Shown in pieces: positions 1 through 10,377 of a stretch of DNA of 64,000 bases (positions are counted from its first letter, which is position 1; each line of letters starts with the position of its first letter). The DNA is from Amorphophallus konjac (lineage: Eukaryota; Streptophyta; Magnoliopsida; Alismatales; Araceae). A program made the translations under genes and the position numbers. The DNA lies in NCBI GenBank assembly GCA_022559845.1, contig CM040124.1, forward strand, positions 73,617,491 to 73,681,490, read 5' to 3'. The notes below the pieces were generated by a model. The model ran no database searches. It had not been told where the DNA came from and was given only the letters and a program-made list of their open reading frames with translations.

Positions 1-701
1 TAACTCCACGACCTCTTGACCTAAAGATGTGAAATTTGGAGAGGAGTTAGTCTAAAGTATTGCAAACAAATACTTCTAAAGAACTTACCCGAGATTACGA
101 CTCCTTACCTTGATTCCACGCGAGCAAAAGTAAGGGTCGCGCAGATCAGAACTAGGTCCTATTTATAGGGTTTTGGCTAGGGTTTGAAGATTAGATCGAT
201 TCTAGAGTCTTTAATTTGTTAAAATCTGATCTCTAAGAGTCCTTGGTAATGTTATAACTCTTCCCACGTTGATCCCTAGTAGATAAGATCATCAAGTTTC
301 CATCTTTTTATAAGTTCTTCCTCTTACGGAATCTGCAGAGTGTAACGGTCGAACACAGGCGCGTTAGGTGAATGTGACGGTCTCGCGATAGACCGTTACA
401 GTCAACGTATATAGAGTTTCAAATAAATAAAACTATTTTATTCATTTATCCATATAATTATCTTAGATAATTAGTCTCTATCATTAAAATCCGTAAATAA
501 GCTAAATAACCTTCTAGAACATGGGCCAAACTTAATAGTTTTGGGCCTTAAACCTTTTAGATGATGTGTAAATAGGCTTGGTTAATTATTTAACCTAATT
601 GGGCCTTATAATGACTTATTAGTCTCAGAATCCATTTATTAATATATTTAGGCCTTTATAAATTCTAAAAAATTATTTATATAAAATTCTGGGGCACTAC
701 A
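1..701 (+). mobile_element. LTR 3' portion, unclassified element, left end outside window
   Basis: No coding sequence. The stretch ends in ...GGGGCACTACA at 701, and from 702 the sequence is a copia reverse transcriptase reading frame already in progress, so this is foreign DNA inserted in that gene. An ending in CA, AT-rich composition and a CpG dyad (ACGGTCTCGCGATAGACCGT, about 385-404) fit the LTRs elsewhere in the window. The other half of the RT gene lies outside the window, so solo LTR versus full element cannot be decided. Orientation is inferred only from the CA end. Confidence 0.55.
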
Positions 702-1370
702 AGAGGTATGATTGGTTCATTACTTTATTTAACTACATCTACACTAGATATTCAGTTTAGTGTTTAGCTTTGTGCTTGATTTCCGTCTAGTTCTAGAGAG
801 TCCCACTTGACTGCTGTCAAGCGTATCTTTAGATACCTTACTGGCACTGAAGATCTGGGATTATGGTATCCTGCATCTTGTAAGCTTTCACTTATTTCAT
901 ATTCAGATGCAGAGTATGCAGGTTGCAAACTGGATCGCAAGAGCACTAGTGGCTATTGCCAATTCTTGAGTGGGCGTTTGGTTTCTTGGGCCTCCAAGAA
1001 AAAACACTCGGTTGCCCTCTCCACTACAGAGGTAGAATATGTTACTGTAGGGAGTTGTGGCACCCAAGTGATGTGGATCAAACACCAACTCCAAGACTAT
1101 CTAATAGATCTTGGATGTGTTCCCATTTTGTGTGATAACACAAGTGCTATAAACCTTGCAAAAAACCTAGTCATGCACTCTAGGACTAAGCATATAGAAA
1201 TTAGGCATCATTTCATTAGGGATGAAGTCCTTAAAAACCATTTTGAGCTCCATTTTGTTGACTCAGAAAATCAGATTGCAGATATTTTCACAAAACCTTT
1301 AACCAATGACAGGTTTTAAACCTTAAGGAGAGAACTAGGTCTATGCAGACCTCAATCAACTCAGGTTTGA
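702..1370 (+). pseudogene. Sirevirus A pol fragment (end of RT, RNase H)
   Basis: Ty1/copia polyprotein end; RNase H degrades the RNA strand of the cDNA hybrid during reverse transcription. The frame opens directly at the junction with the upstream LTR, with MIGSLLYLT (708 on) of the copia RT, then GTEDLGLWYP, SDAEYAGC, KSTSGYC, SKKKHSVALSTTEVEY and KHIEIRHHFIRD, which are standard copia RNase H blocks. The GTEDLGLWYP form and the long distance to a downstream env-like ORF suggest Sirevirus. It is broken: TAG at 765, TGA at 777 and TAA at 1317, with the frame then continuing to a natural stop at 1368-1370. The 5' part is missing because the LTR at 1-701 is inserted in RT. Confidence 0.85.
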
Positions 1371-3201
1371 GCTGTTTACTCTTTTTTGATGCTCAAGATA
1401 CTTGTCCTTGCTATGATGGTTGCTGGTTATCTGATTTATCTTGAAATGGTCTATTGGTTCACTGAATTATTTCATGAATGGTGGTCACATTCACGGGGAG
1501 CTTGTGTGCATTTTGATTGTCTTGAATTACATATCATATTTTGACTACATGGTATCTCAAATGCTGAGTTGTGGAAAGTCAGGCTTCGCATGTCAGGAAA
1601 CTCTCACCATGCGTGAGGACTGACCTCCGCCAAGTACCATGAGTCAGAATTGCATTTTACAATCTGCATAATTAATTTTTAGTGCACAAGCATGTTTAAA
1701 GTTTTAGCATTAATTAAAGCACTTCTCACTGGCTACAAAAGGGTAAAATTTTATGAATAACTAACCGAAATCAGAAAGTCAGAGGCACTTGTATCAGAAA
1801 TTGATAAAAGTGTTTCAGAAATGATGAAATCACAGAAGGATTAGAATCAGATACATTGGCTGAGAAAAAGCTAATGAACAGGTCGACACACTCTGGGATG
1901 TGCCGACACATGCATTGAAATACTTCAAGTATAGGCCTCTGTTTTCCATCAGCAGGCCGACACCATCAAGTCAGGTCGGTGCACGTTAGAATGAAGGTCG
2001 ATGTACATTAGAAGTGTCGACACAGTCTCTCAACTACTTCATAGGAAGTGTCGACACTGCTACTCAGCCACTCAAGGGTGTGTGATCCAAAGGAGAGTCA
2101 TTCTATCTACTCACCCTACTTTATCATTTCTTCACCACATCTTTTAATTCTGAACCATTGCTTAGTCACCGGTCATTAATTTAGGGGGAGTTGAGAAAGT
2201 TTTAATTCTTTCATACAACCTTGGCTAAGTTATTATGGTCTACCTCTGTTAAACAAATGGTTTGATGTTTATAACCCTCAATTTGGTTGATAATTGTGTT
2301 AAGTTGCCCCAACCTTGCACTCATAATAGAGTTAAAACACTCTTCAAAGTCTTTGATAATAACCGCCGCCTAAGCTTCTGAAAGATAATTGTAAAAGGGC
2401 TTCTTTGGTTAAAGAAATATTAGCTTGTATTGTCAGTAAACAAGTCACCTAAATTGAAGTCATCTAGAGAATACGCCTCCTAAAACTATATTGCAATAAT
2501 TTCAGAGCAATGGCATCATCTTTAGAGAAACTAGATCCTACGTCATTGAAATACAGCAAATCTAGTCATGATGAAGACTGCTTGCTCTGTTCAAAAGAAA
2601 ACAGAAAGATAAGCTACACTGAGTAACTAGGGACTCTGGCGTGTGAACAACGTGTTTCCTTGTGTTAAAACGTAAATGCTTTATTAGACTGTTTATTTAA
2701 ATTTTTTTTTTGGAGGCTGACTCTAGGTTTTACTTTAAAAAAAGGTATTTTATTTATTTTCAATACTTGATTAATTTTTCCCCAATCTTGTCTAATGAAC
2801 TTATTGAGTAAGATTAATAGGCTTGGTTAAAACATATGACTTCATTTAAATATTTTAATCATATTATTTGTTGGAAAAATGGTTTCTTCTTAAACCTTAT
2901 TCCTCAAACTTGAGCTTATAGGCCTTAAACCATTTGACAATAAAGACAGGGGTATTTCAACTATTCCTTCTCTAAAGGGTATTCTTTTAAAAAGGAAAAA
3001 TCTTAACTTTACCTTTTTACTAACTGGTGAACATCGTGTTTTTCACTTTAACATTTCAAACCCTTTCTCTCGTAACGCGGAGGTCGACACCTTCCTCTGT
3101 CTCCCTCCGCAGTGGATCCTAGCACTCCAGCTAGCTCCATTCCTCTACTGCGATGCTCCAGCAACCTAAGCTACCATTTCTTCCTTCTTTCTGCCCTCGC
3201 C
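1371..3201 (+). other. Sirevirus A noncoding region between pol and env-like ORF
   Basis: About 1.8 kb without a credible gene. Sireviruses commonly have a long untranslated stretch here. Around 1870-2060 there are repeated GTCGACAC / GTGTCGAC words (1883, 2034, 2050 and nearby degenerate copies), related to the stronger palindromes in the Sirevirus B LTR at 57200-57533. The last 200 bases are pyrimidine-rich, like a leader to the ATG at 3202. Confidence 0.5.
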
Positions 3202-3260
3202 ATGGCTCCTCCGGTCACCCGTGGCAAGAAGAAGGATGCGGCAACATCCAAGAAGGCCGC
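3202..3260 (+). pseudogene. Start of Sirevirus A env-like ORF, cut by an LTR
   Basis: The ATG at 3202 opens MAPPVTRGKKKDAATSKK, a basic N-terminus of the sort that begins the extra ORF (often called env-like) downstream of Sirevirus pol. Coding identity is lost exactly where the minus-strand LTR starts (3261), so only about 19 codons remain. The assignment rests on position and on the basic MAP-type start and is moderate. Confidence 0.5.
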
Positions 3261-5630
3261 TGTAATGACCCAGAGTTTGGGATACCGATATACCGATAAC
3301 ATCGATACACCGATACCAAGAACTGGGGAAGCCACCCAAGAGGCTGATGAGGCCCCTGAAGGGTTGGAAGAAAAGTGTTGAGGGGTATGCATAACGAATT
3401 GGAATTTGGAACGCGCAATTTACAATTAAGTAAATAAATTAACACAAGTGCGGAAGCAATTCAAAATAACTAGAGTGATATGTATATACTAGTCCAAAGA
3501 AACAAGAGTACTAGCCCAAAAAGGTACAACTACGCGGGGCATACCCCAACAAAAGTACAACAAGCCTCAAAAGGTGCCTCGACTAAAGCTGGCAACTAAC
3601 ATGGTCTCCGAACCAACTCACGAAGCACCGGGAGACGGCGGGCGCGGCTCACCTGAAAAGAGAAAGGGTGAGTCACAGTCAGACTCAGTAGGGGTCACGC
3701 GGATCCCTACCTCACACTAAACAAGCATACATGCATAAATAACATCAATTAGAGCATGCATTAAAGATAAGCTAACAGGCAATGGCATGGATAACTACTC
3801 AAGTAAAGCTGTAACTCTAACTAAACATGTATAACAGCTAAAGCATGCCACAGCTAACTAAATGCAAGCGTTAAAACCAAAACTACCAAATAGAATAAGT
3901 CTTAACTAATCCAAGCAACAAGGAAGGACAACCACTGGAGCAGAAACCAGAAGCGTCCACTGACGACTTACACTGCGTCTCAAGCACTCGCAGTCGACGA
4001 AGCGACAAGCTAAGCGCGTAAACAATACCAAACCAAGTGACCAGTCGGAGTGGCACCCGTCGGTGTCAGTCCACAGTCTCCGACCACGTGTGCACACACT
4101 GACTCTAGCCTGAGCCAGGCCCTCTAGCTAGTTTTCCCCCTTGGTAGGACGCTACCATTGGCTGGGAGCCCACGGAACTAGATTACAAATCGTGCATGGG
4201 AAACATACCCCTCCGCCATCCTCAAGCGGGTCGGCACTCAACAGACCTTAGGGAAACAACAGTGGCTCCATTGCGTGGAAAGAAAGGCTACTCTAATGGT
4301 AATAAAACACGCCACAATACATTAAAACAATATGAATATGGCATGAGTATACGAAGGAACGCATAACGAATGGGCTGGCAACATATTAAAACCATCAGGG
4401 AAGCGGCGGTCTAATACCCACGCGCTACTTGAAAGTGACGGTCGGGGACTGGCGCGTTACACCAAGAATGACGCGTTGGTCTCCATCCGTTACTTCCACC
4501 TGAGTTCCAGCTCAAAGGTGCAAGAGGGAATGTAACGGTAGGGGTCCTATGCGTTACTTCCAAGCAACGCGGTGGGTCACCGCCGTTACATCCACCCGAG
4601 GCCACCAAATCAACTAACAGCGTCGAAAACGACAGCAGGCGAAGCGACGCTCCGGTCTAGGCGCGTCGGAAGTGAACGACGGTCGGCCAATAGACCGCCA
4701 GACTCACCGCCTCACCTGGCTAACTGAAAACAACGAGCGAGTAACGGATGGGATTCCCACCGTTACTCTCCAAATGACGCACCCCCGGTGGGTCGTTATT
4801 TGGAAGCGACGCGTCCACTATGGACCGTCTGGCAAGTGACAGTTCCTGGCAGGACCGTCACTTCACCTGGGTTACGGGCGGGTACGGTTTGTAAACCGAA
4901 GCCCTCCCGGACGACAAAAATCACCGGGTATCGTCGAAAAACCTGATATCCTACCAAACCATACAGTTTATACAACAGTTTAACAACTAAATCTAGCACA
5001 TGCAAGGCTTAAAACGCATTAAACTCAAAGATTTAAGCTAAAACCCCAAATATGGAAACATGGGCATCATGCATGCTACGGGGCGCTAATCAACAAACGA
5101 GCTAAGGGAAACGATCCTAGCGAGATCGAGATTCCATCCCCCTACCTCTTGTAAGCCGAAACGGACGAATAGGCCGCATGCACCGAGGTAGGCTCACCGA
5201 GCCTTCAAGCTCTAACCCGCTCCCACGATCACCGAACCACGCCGAAGTGGACACCTACGCGCTCCTCTCGACGCGAGGAATCCAACGGCACCAACCACGC
5301 CTCAATCCGACCTCGTCTCACCAGTAATCCCTAGGGAGGGGAAAGGGACAATCGCACGGAGGAGAGAGAGAGAGAGAGGGTGAGAATGAGAGATCGACGG
5401 GGAGAAAGAGGGTGAGAGAGGGATTAAAAGAAAAAAAAGAAATTAAAATATATATAATATAATCATTATATATATTAAAATCTCATTAATTCTAATAACC
5501 CTCAAATAACTCCAAATAAATCCAGAAAAATACCAGACAAATACTTAAAAATCCAGAAAAATAGCTGGAAATTCCAGAACAAATAATAGAACAAAAACCA
5601 TCAAGGATCCATTAAGGCACGGGCCTTACA
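3261..5630 (-). mobile_element. Minus-strand gypsy LTR (Tekay-like), 3' LTR of a truncated element
   Basis: On the minus strand it begins TGTAAGGCCC (5630) and ends GGTCATTACA (3261), about 2,370 bp. Just inside the element, at 5631-5644, lies the purine tract AAGGAGGGAGGGAC on the minus strand, which is where a polypurine tract should be. This is therefore the 3' LTR of an element whose body would lie to the right. That body is missing: the assembly gap begins 61 bp further on. The five bases before it (gccgc) cannot be matched to a second TSD copy. Tekay/Del assignment is by LTR termini and length only. Confidence 0.7.
4430..4860. repeat. Array of 20-bp CpG dyads in the minus-strand LTR
   Basis: About nine imperfect dyads, each 20 bp by eye, among them ACGGATGGGATTCCCACCGT (4745), ACGCACCCCCGGTGGGTCGT (4775), ACGCGTCCACTATGGACCGT (4809), ACGGTCGGCCAATAGACCGC (4679) and ACAGTTCCTGGCAGGACCGT (4839). 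They share ACG.. and ..CGT ends, have variable middles and are separated by unrelated sequence. The length is 20 here, against 19 in most other arrays of the window. Confidence 0.65.
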
Positions 5631-5644
5631 GTCCCTCCCTCCTT
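5631..5644 (-). other. Polypurine tract of the minus-strand Tekay-like element
   Basis: The minus strand reads AAGGAGGGAGGGAC immediately before the LTR start TGTAAGG. This is the expected plus-strand primer position and fixes the element's orientation. Confidence 0.7.
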
Positions 5645-5691
5645 ACAGAAATTTCGCCCATGGAATTTACAACACCCGAAAAGGAGAAACT

Positions 5692-5791
5692 NNNNNNNNN
5701 NNNNNNNNNNNNNNNNNNNNNNNNNNNNNNNNNNNNNNNNNNNNNNNNNNNNNNNNNNNNNNNNNNNNNNNNNNNNNNNNNNNNNNNNNNN
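5692..5791. other. Assembly gap of 100 N
   Basis: Exactly 100 N, a placeholder size. It hides the interior of the minus-strand Tekay-like element, the first 6 bases of the Tat-1 5' LTR and the left flank of Tat-1. True gap length and even adjacency of the two sides are unknown. Confidence 0.99.
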
Positions 5792-5927
5792 CACGCCAAA
5801 ATTGACGTTATGTTGATCAAATCTCATGTCATTATATAAATGCCCCAAGTGGACTTCAATATTCCTATAAAATGAAGTTTTTCTATTTTTGTGAGTTTTA
5901 TGCATTTTTCCTGCATTTTCATGATTC

Positions 5928-6272
5928 ACGACCTGAAGAAGGGCGTTATTTTTAAAGTAGCGACCTGTCATAGGGCGTTTTCAAAAGAAGAGACGACCAT
6001 AAGTGAGGGCGTCAATTCCTGGTATTATCCGTTAATTTCTGGAATTATCTACTTTCAAAATAAAAAGCATTTTGTGATTAACGTCCTTCCTCAGGGCGTA
6101 TTTTTAATAAACGCCGTTACCTCAGGCGTGTTCCCTTGATTTTTAAACAAAGAAAGTTTTATTTCCAACATTAAATCCAGGAAGAAACGCCCTTTCCTAG
6201 GTCGTGTTTCAAGAAACGTCTCTGTGAAGGTCGTCAATTCATGATTTGACGCCCTGTCCTAAGTCGTGTTTC
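5928..6272. repeat. 19-bp CpG dyad array, Tat-1 5' LTR
   Basis: Eight dyads upstream of the LTR TATA box, for example ACGACCTGAAGAAGGGCGT (5929), ACGTCCTTCCTCAGGGCGT, ACGCCCTTTCCTAGGTCGT and ACGCCCTGTCCTAAGTCGT. Nearly all are 19 bp from ACG to CGT; one is 20. The 3' LTR copy is at 37079-37425. Confidence 0.8.
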
Positions 6273-6412
6273 ACTCCAGAGTCCTTCCTTTTTCCATCTT
6301 TCCCTCACAGTTCCCTACTATCAATTGGTCTCTTACTCGATCTCGATCCTTCCTTGGATGCCTCATTACCCATTCTTATCTTACCTTGTTTGATCACATC
6401 CGATTGAACATT

Positions 6413-6420
6413 ATATAAGA
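6413..6420 (+). promoter_or_regulatory. Probable TATA box of Tat-1 5' LTR
   Basis: TATATAAG lies just downstream of the dyad array and about 700 bp before the LTR end, where a plant LTR promoter would sit. The same word recurs in the 3' LTR at about 37565. Confidence 0.6.
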
Positions 6421-7122
6421 GGTTCCATATCGATCGTGTTGAAGGTTAAGCACTCAAAGGGTTGAACGCCTTGAACCCAGAACATCTCGATTGCAAGCAG
6501 AGCATTCTTCCTCCTGCTGCTACTGCTGCTTCGCTCTTGCATCCTGGTGTCCTCTGCATCCAATCGGGCTTCATCCTGGTGTCCTCTGCATCCGTTCAAC
6601 ACCTTCACAGTTTCCCTCTACTCTCGTCAGGGAGAGCAGGGCTATATTGTGCTTATTTCATTTGTGTTCTAAGCATATCATCATCACTGTCATCCCATCA
6701 TTAGTTTCTTATTGCATTAAGTATCAACATATCATATCCTTTCCCTAGTTCTCTTCTAGGGGTTTTAAAAAAACCAAAAAAAAAAAAAAGGTGCGCACGT
6801 TGATGTCTTTTCATTGTTTCATGTTAGTTTTGGATTGATACTATAGCACTTTGGCAGATCCCTCTCAGCCATGAAGTTGGAGGAGGAAATCCACATCCAT
6901 CCTGCATCCCAATTTTTACCAGGTACACGCGATCTCCTTTTCTTCTTATTGAGGTAACCCCTCTGGCGATCACAACTCTCCTTAGCACCTCGTGCTTTAT
7001 TTGATTTATCATCATCTCCCTTCTTATATTTATTGTTTTTTTATCATGTTATCATCATTATTGTTGTGATTTGGATATATATATATATATGATTTAATCA
7101 TCTGTTATGTCCATCTATAAAT

Positions 7123-7138
7123 TGGCGATCACGGTGGG
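7123..7138 (+). other. Primer binding site of Tat-1
   Basis: TGGCGATCACGGTGGG starts 3 bases after the LTR end. It begins TGGCGA like the tRNA-Arg type PBS reported for Ogre elements. Tat-2 has the same PBS on the minus strand (split by a solo LTR), which supports the call; the exact tRNA was not matched. Confidence 0.75.
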
Positions 7139-8364
7139 ACCTCCACTGTTTTCTTTTTGATTACCATCTCCATTGGCACCCTCGCGTGCCCTTTCCCATT
7201 GGCACCCTCGCGTGCCCTTTCCCCTTTGGCACCCACGTGTGCCCTTTCCCCTTGGTACCCTCGGTACCCTTTCCTTTGTGCCCCTCGGCACCCTTCACTG
7301 TGCACACTGCACACTCCGGGATCAGCCAGTTAGTGTTTGGATATCTCCCAGAATTAACGCCTTCCACGAGGGCGTGTTTTGATTTCACGCCCTTCAGAAG
7401 GGCGTGTTTTAGTTGATTAACGCCTCTTCCATTGGGCGTCTTTTGCATATCTCCTGTTGCTTTGCCGCTTAATTATTTTATCTGAGAATTCACGCCCCAC
7501 CCCAGGGCGTGCCATTTCTTTTTAGCGCCTGTCATCAGGGCGTTTCATTCATTTTTCCTGCTTTATTCATATCTTGTTGCACTGTCTGAGAATTCATGCC
7601 CATTTGCAGGGCGTATTATTTGTTATTAACGCCTTCAATCAAGGCGTGTTCTTTTGATTTGATGCCCTCCTGTGGAGGCGTCCTTTCCTGATAACGCCTG
7701 ACCCCAAGGCGTGGTTTTTCCTCTTCCTGTGAGCCCCTCACAGATTCACGATAGCCACGCTGCCGTTTCCTGTTTGGTAGCGACCTCTCCCAGGTCGTGT
7801 CTTTCCTGAGTTTTCACAGAAATAGCTTACTGCCTTATTTGTGATTCGTTGTTTGGCATCTTGATCTGTCTTGATATATTGCTGTGATTTGCATTGATTT
7901 CATTATACTTGTGGGTTTTTGGTTGAGAGACCTCCTCTCTCTACACTAGGATTCCACACACCTTTCTTGGATTCGGGACGACCCTCTATTGAGCATTCCG
8001 TCTCTTTGGACCGGAAATCCCTTTTCCAAGACCTCCATAAGTCCCCGCACCCGTGGATTCCCTCACGGACGTCGGGCTGGTTGTACCCTCGAAGTACCCG
8101 GAGTTTAGATATCCTATTCGTTGGTGAAGAGAGAGAAAACCTAGTTGACCCGGAGGTCACACTTGGATCAAACTAGGTTTCATTTGGCAAAAGAGTGAAC
8201 TATTCACAAATAATCCACTTTAATCTCAAACATCCAAACATTAAAATCTTCCGTGCTCTCCAACATTGTTTGCATAACTTGGTTGGGTGGATTTGATTAA
8301 ATTGGTTTGATTAAAGTGCCCTTTTTTGTGGTAATTCCTTCATTAAACATCCTCTCTCTTAAGA
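7139..8364 (+). other. Tat-1 untranslated leader with 19-bp dyad array
   Basis: About 1.2 kb between PBS and gag ATG with no credible gene. 7170-7310 is a degenerate repeat of CCCTTTCCC..GGCACCC units. 7355-7802 holds about ten CpG dyads, such as ACGCCTTCCACGAGGGCGT, ACGCCCTTCAGAAGGGCGT, ACGCCCCACCCCAGGGCGT and ACGCCTGACCCCAAGGCGT, mostly 19 bp. 7920-8180 resembles the Tat-2 leader on the minus strand near 47970-48110 (shared words around ..ATTCC..CCTTTGGACCGG.. and ..TCACGG..). Confidence 0.6.
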
Positions 8365-10359
8365 ATGAAACTCCGTTCAGGTAAAATCATCAACATGTCA
8401 GGCAACGGGTACTCTTATGATGATGAGGATGAGAATGTATTTGGTCAATATGGTGACCCTTTCCAAGATTCGGTTTATTATGAGGGAAACTGTCTCCCTC
8501 CTCATCCTCATTACTCACAAGTTCATGTGGTTGATACCACTATTCATGAGGCGGACCCTTCGTCTCAAGTTCCATCTTCCAACACTTCGGGGAACCCTTC
8601 CCCATCCATTAATGTCACAGATTTGATCCAAGCTCTCTCCCAGTTGGATGACTCCCAGCGGCAAGCCATTCAGGCCGCTTTGAAGGGGAAATCCGCCCCT
8701 TCGTCTTCCTCTAATCCCCCTCCGGCCGTGAGTGGCCATCAGATTGTTAATGACCAGGCGGTCTTGCATCCCCCCTCCTCTCGTCCACAAACGCCTACTG
8801 CGGCCATGCCGGCCCAGCAGGCGAGCTATTCAGCGGTTAGGCATCAATCTTCCCAACCTCCTCGGATTCTACGAACGCCTATACCGCATTCTTTTGTTCA
8901 GAATCAGGCCCCGGTCGAGCCCGACACCAACACTCTCTTGCTTCAGAAGCTGGCCAGCATGGAGGAGCAGCTCAAGAAGGTTACAGCGACTAAGAATGCT
9001 CCGGAAATTTCTCTTCCTACATTGCCGGTGTTCCATTTACCACCTTCTGAAATGTCGAATTTTCGGCGATATAATGGGACGGGCAACCCATTCATTCATT
9101 TAAAGGATTTCCGATATGAGACTTCCTTCTGGCAAGACAATAAGGCCTCCCTGGCCTACTTATTCAGGAGATCTCTTGAGGGGCCAGCCCTCGAATGGTT
9201 TTATTCTCTGGAGCCAGCTGATGCTGGCGATTTTGATGTTATTCAAAGAAAATTCTTGCAAAAGTACAGAGACCGGGTGGGACCTTCCCTTTCTGTTACA
9301 GATCTAGTCGCTGAGAAAATGAAGCCCGAGGAGGACTTCATCGTATTTGCTGATAGGTGGCGGTCTATGGCCGAGAAATTGAAGGACACTTTGTCAGAAC
9401 AGGAGCAAGTGAAAATGGTTATTTCTAACGCAACTCCTCAATTCCGGCATATTTTGGCTATGAATCGGCTGACAACTATGGAAGAGCTCTATGAAAGAGC
9501 TCATTATATACAAACGCAAATGAAGGACTCGCCCATCATGGGCATGTTTGAGCCGAAGCCTCGGCTATTTAAAAAGAATACAAATGTCAACAGCAGGCCC
9601 ACGACTGAGGGCACTGTCACAAATGAGCAGGTTGGCGTAGTTGGCCACCCCCACCACCAATCAAACCCATGACCTCCGCCACCTCCACAGCAAAACCCCC
9701 ATTTTGCCTCCGCTCCACAACACCACTTCGCACCCCAACCTTCTTTTGCTCCATCACCAAGCCAAGCGCCCCGCACCGACCCTCCAGCACCACCACAATA
9801 CCATCAAGTCCCTCCGCCTACCAACTATGGCCAACAACAACGGAGACCACCGCTTGGCCCCAAGAGGGCCCATTATCCACCACTCCCAGAGAGTCTCCCT
9901 GATATTTTTAATGCTTTGATGGCCGCCAACCTGCTCGTCCTACCAAAAGAAAGAACGGTGTGGCCCGCCAATGTTGACACATCCCGTTACTGTGCTTTTC
10001 ACCGCGCCCCTGGTCACAACCTTGATCGTTGTTTCCACTTCAGAGATCATATTTATAATTTGAATGACCAGGGTGGCATTAATTGTGATGAAATGAGGCA
10101 ATTCATTGCCACCATGAAAGAAAGAAGGCCTCCTCGACAACAGCAAAATCAGCAACAATAGTAGCCAGCTCCGCAGCAAGTTCAGCCACAGCAAGCTCCA
10201 GCACCCCAGCAGGATATGGGGATCGTCCGTAATCCATTGCTGGAGCACGCTCCTAATCAACACGTGAACCCTGTCACGTCTCTCTACGAGGTGGAGAGAG
10301 GGCAGGGATGGCACGAAGAAAACGCCTCTGTCGGGGCATTTCACCATGATTCAACATAA
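8365..10359 (+). pseudogene. gag: Tat-1 gag, two in-frame stops
   Basis: Capsid/nucleocapsid protein that packages element RNA in cytoplasmic particles. The ATG at 8365 starts MKLRSGKIINMSGNGYSY. A proline/glutamine-rich N-terminal part is followed by a retrotransposon gag domain at about residues 230-400 (FHLPPSEMSNFRRYNGTGNP, SLAYLFRRSLEGPALEWFY, ISNATPQFRHILAMN). The same frame passes a TGA at 9670-9672 and continues to a CAFHRAPGHNLDRCFHFRDH segment, a one-finger CxxH-like motif usual in Tat gag, then a glutamine-rich tail interrupted by TAG at 10159-10161, ending with TAA at 10357-10359. The TAG fits CAG to TAG. Protease follows in the same frame, so the final TAA may be the natural gag end or another break. 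Confidence 0.85.
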
Positions 10360-10377
10360 AATCAAACTCCGCGCCTT

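Larger units (their letters stand above)
5792..7119 (+). repeat. Tat-1 5' LTR (first 6 bases in gap)
   Basis: Aligns from its first base with 36944 of the 3' LTR and ends at ...CCATCTATA, where the 3' copy has CCATCTACA. The LTR is 1,403 bp in the 3' copy. The 5' copy lacks a block present in the 3' copy near 38015-38090 and has a longer CTGCTGCTACTGC stretch near 6510. Confidence 0.9.
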
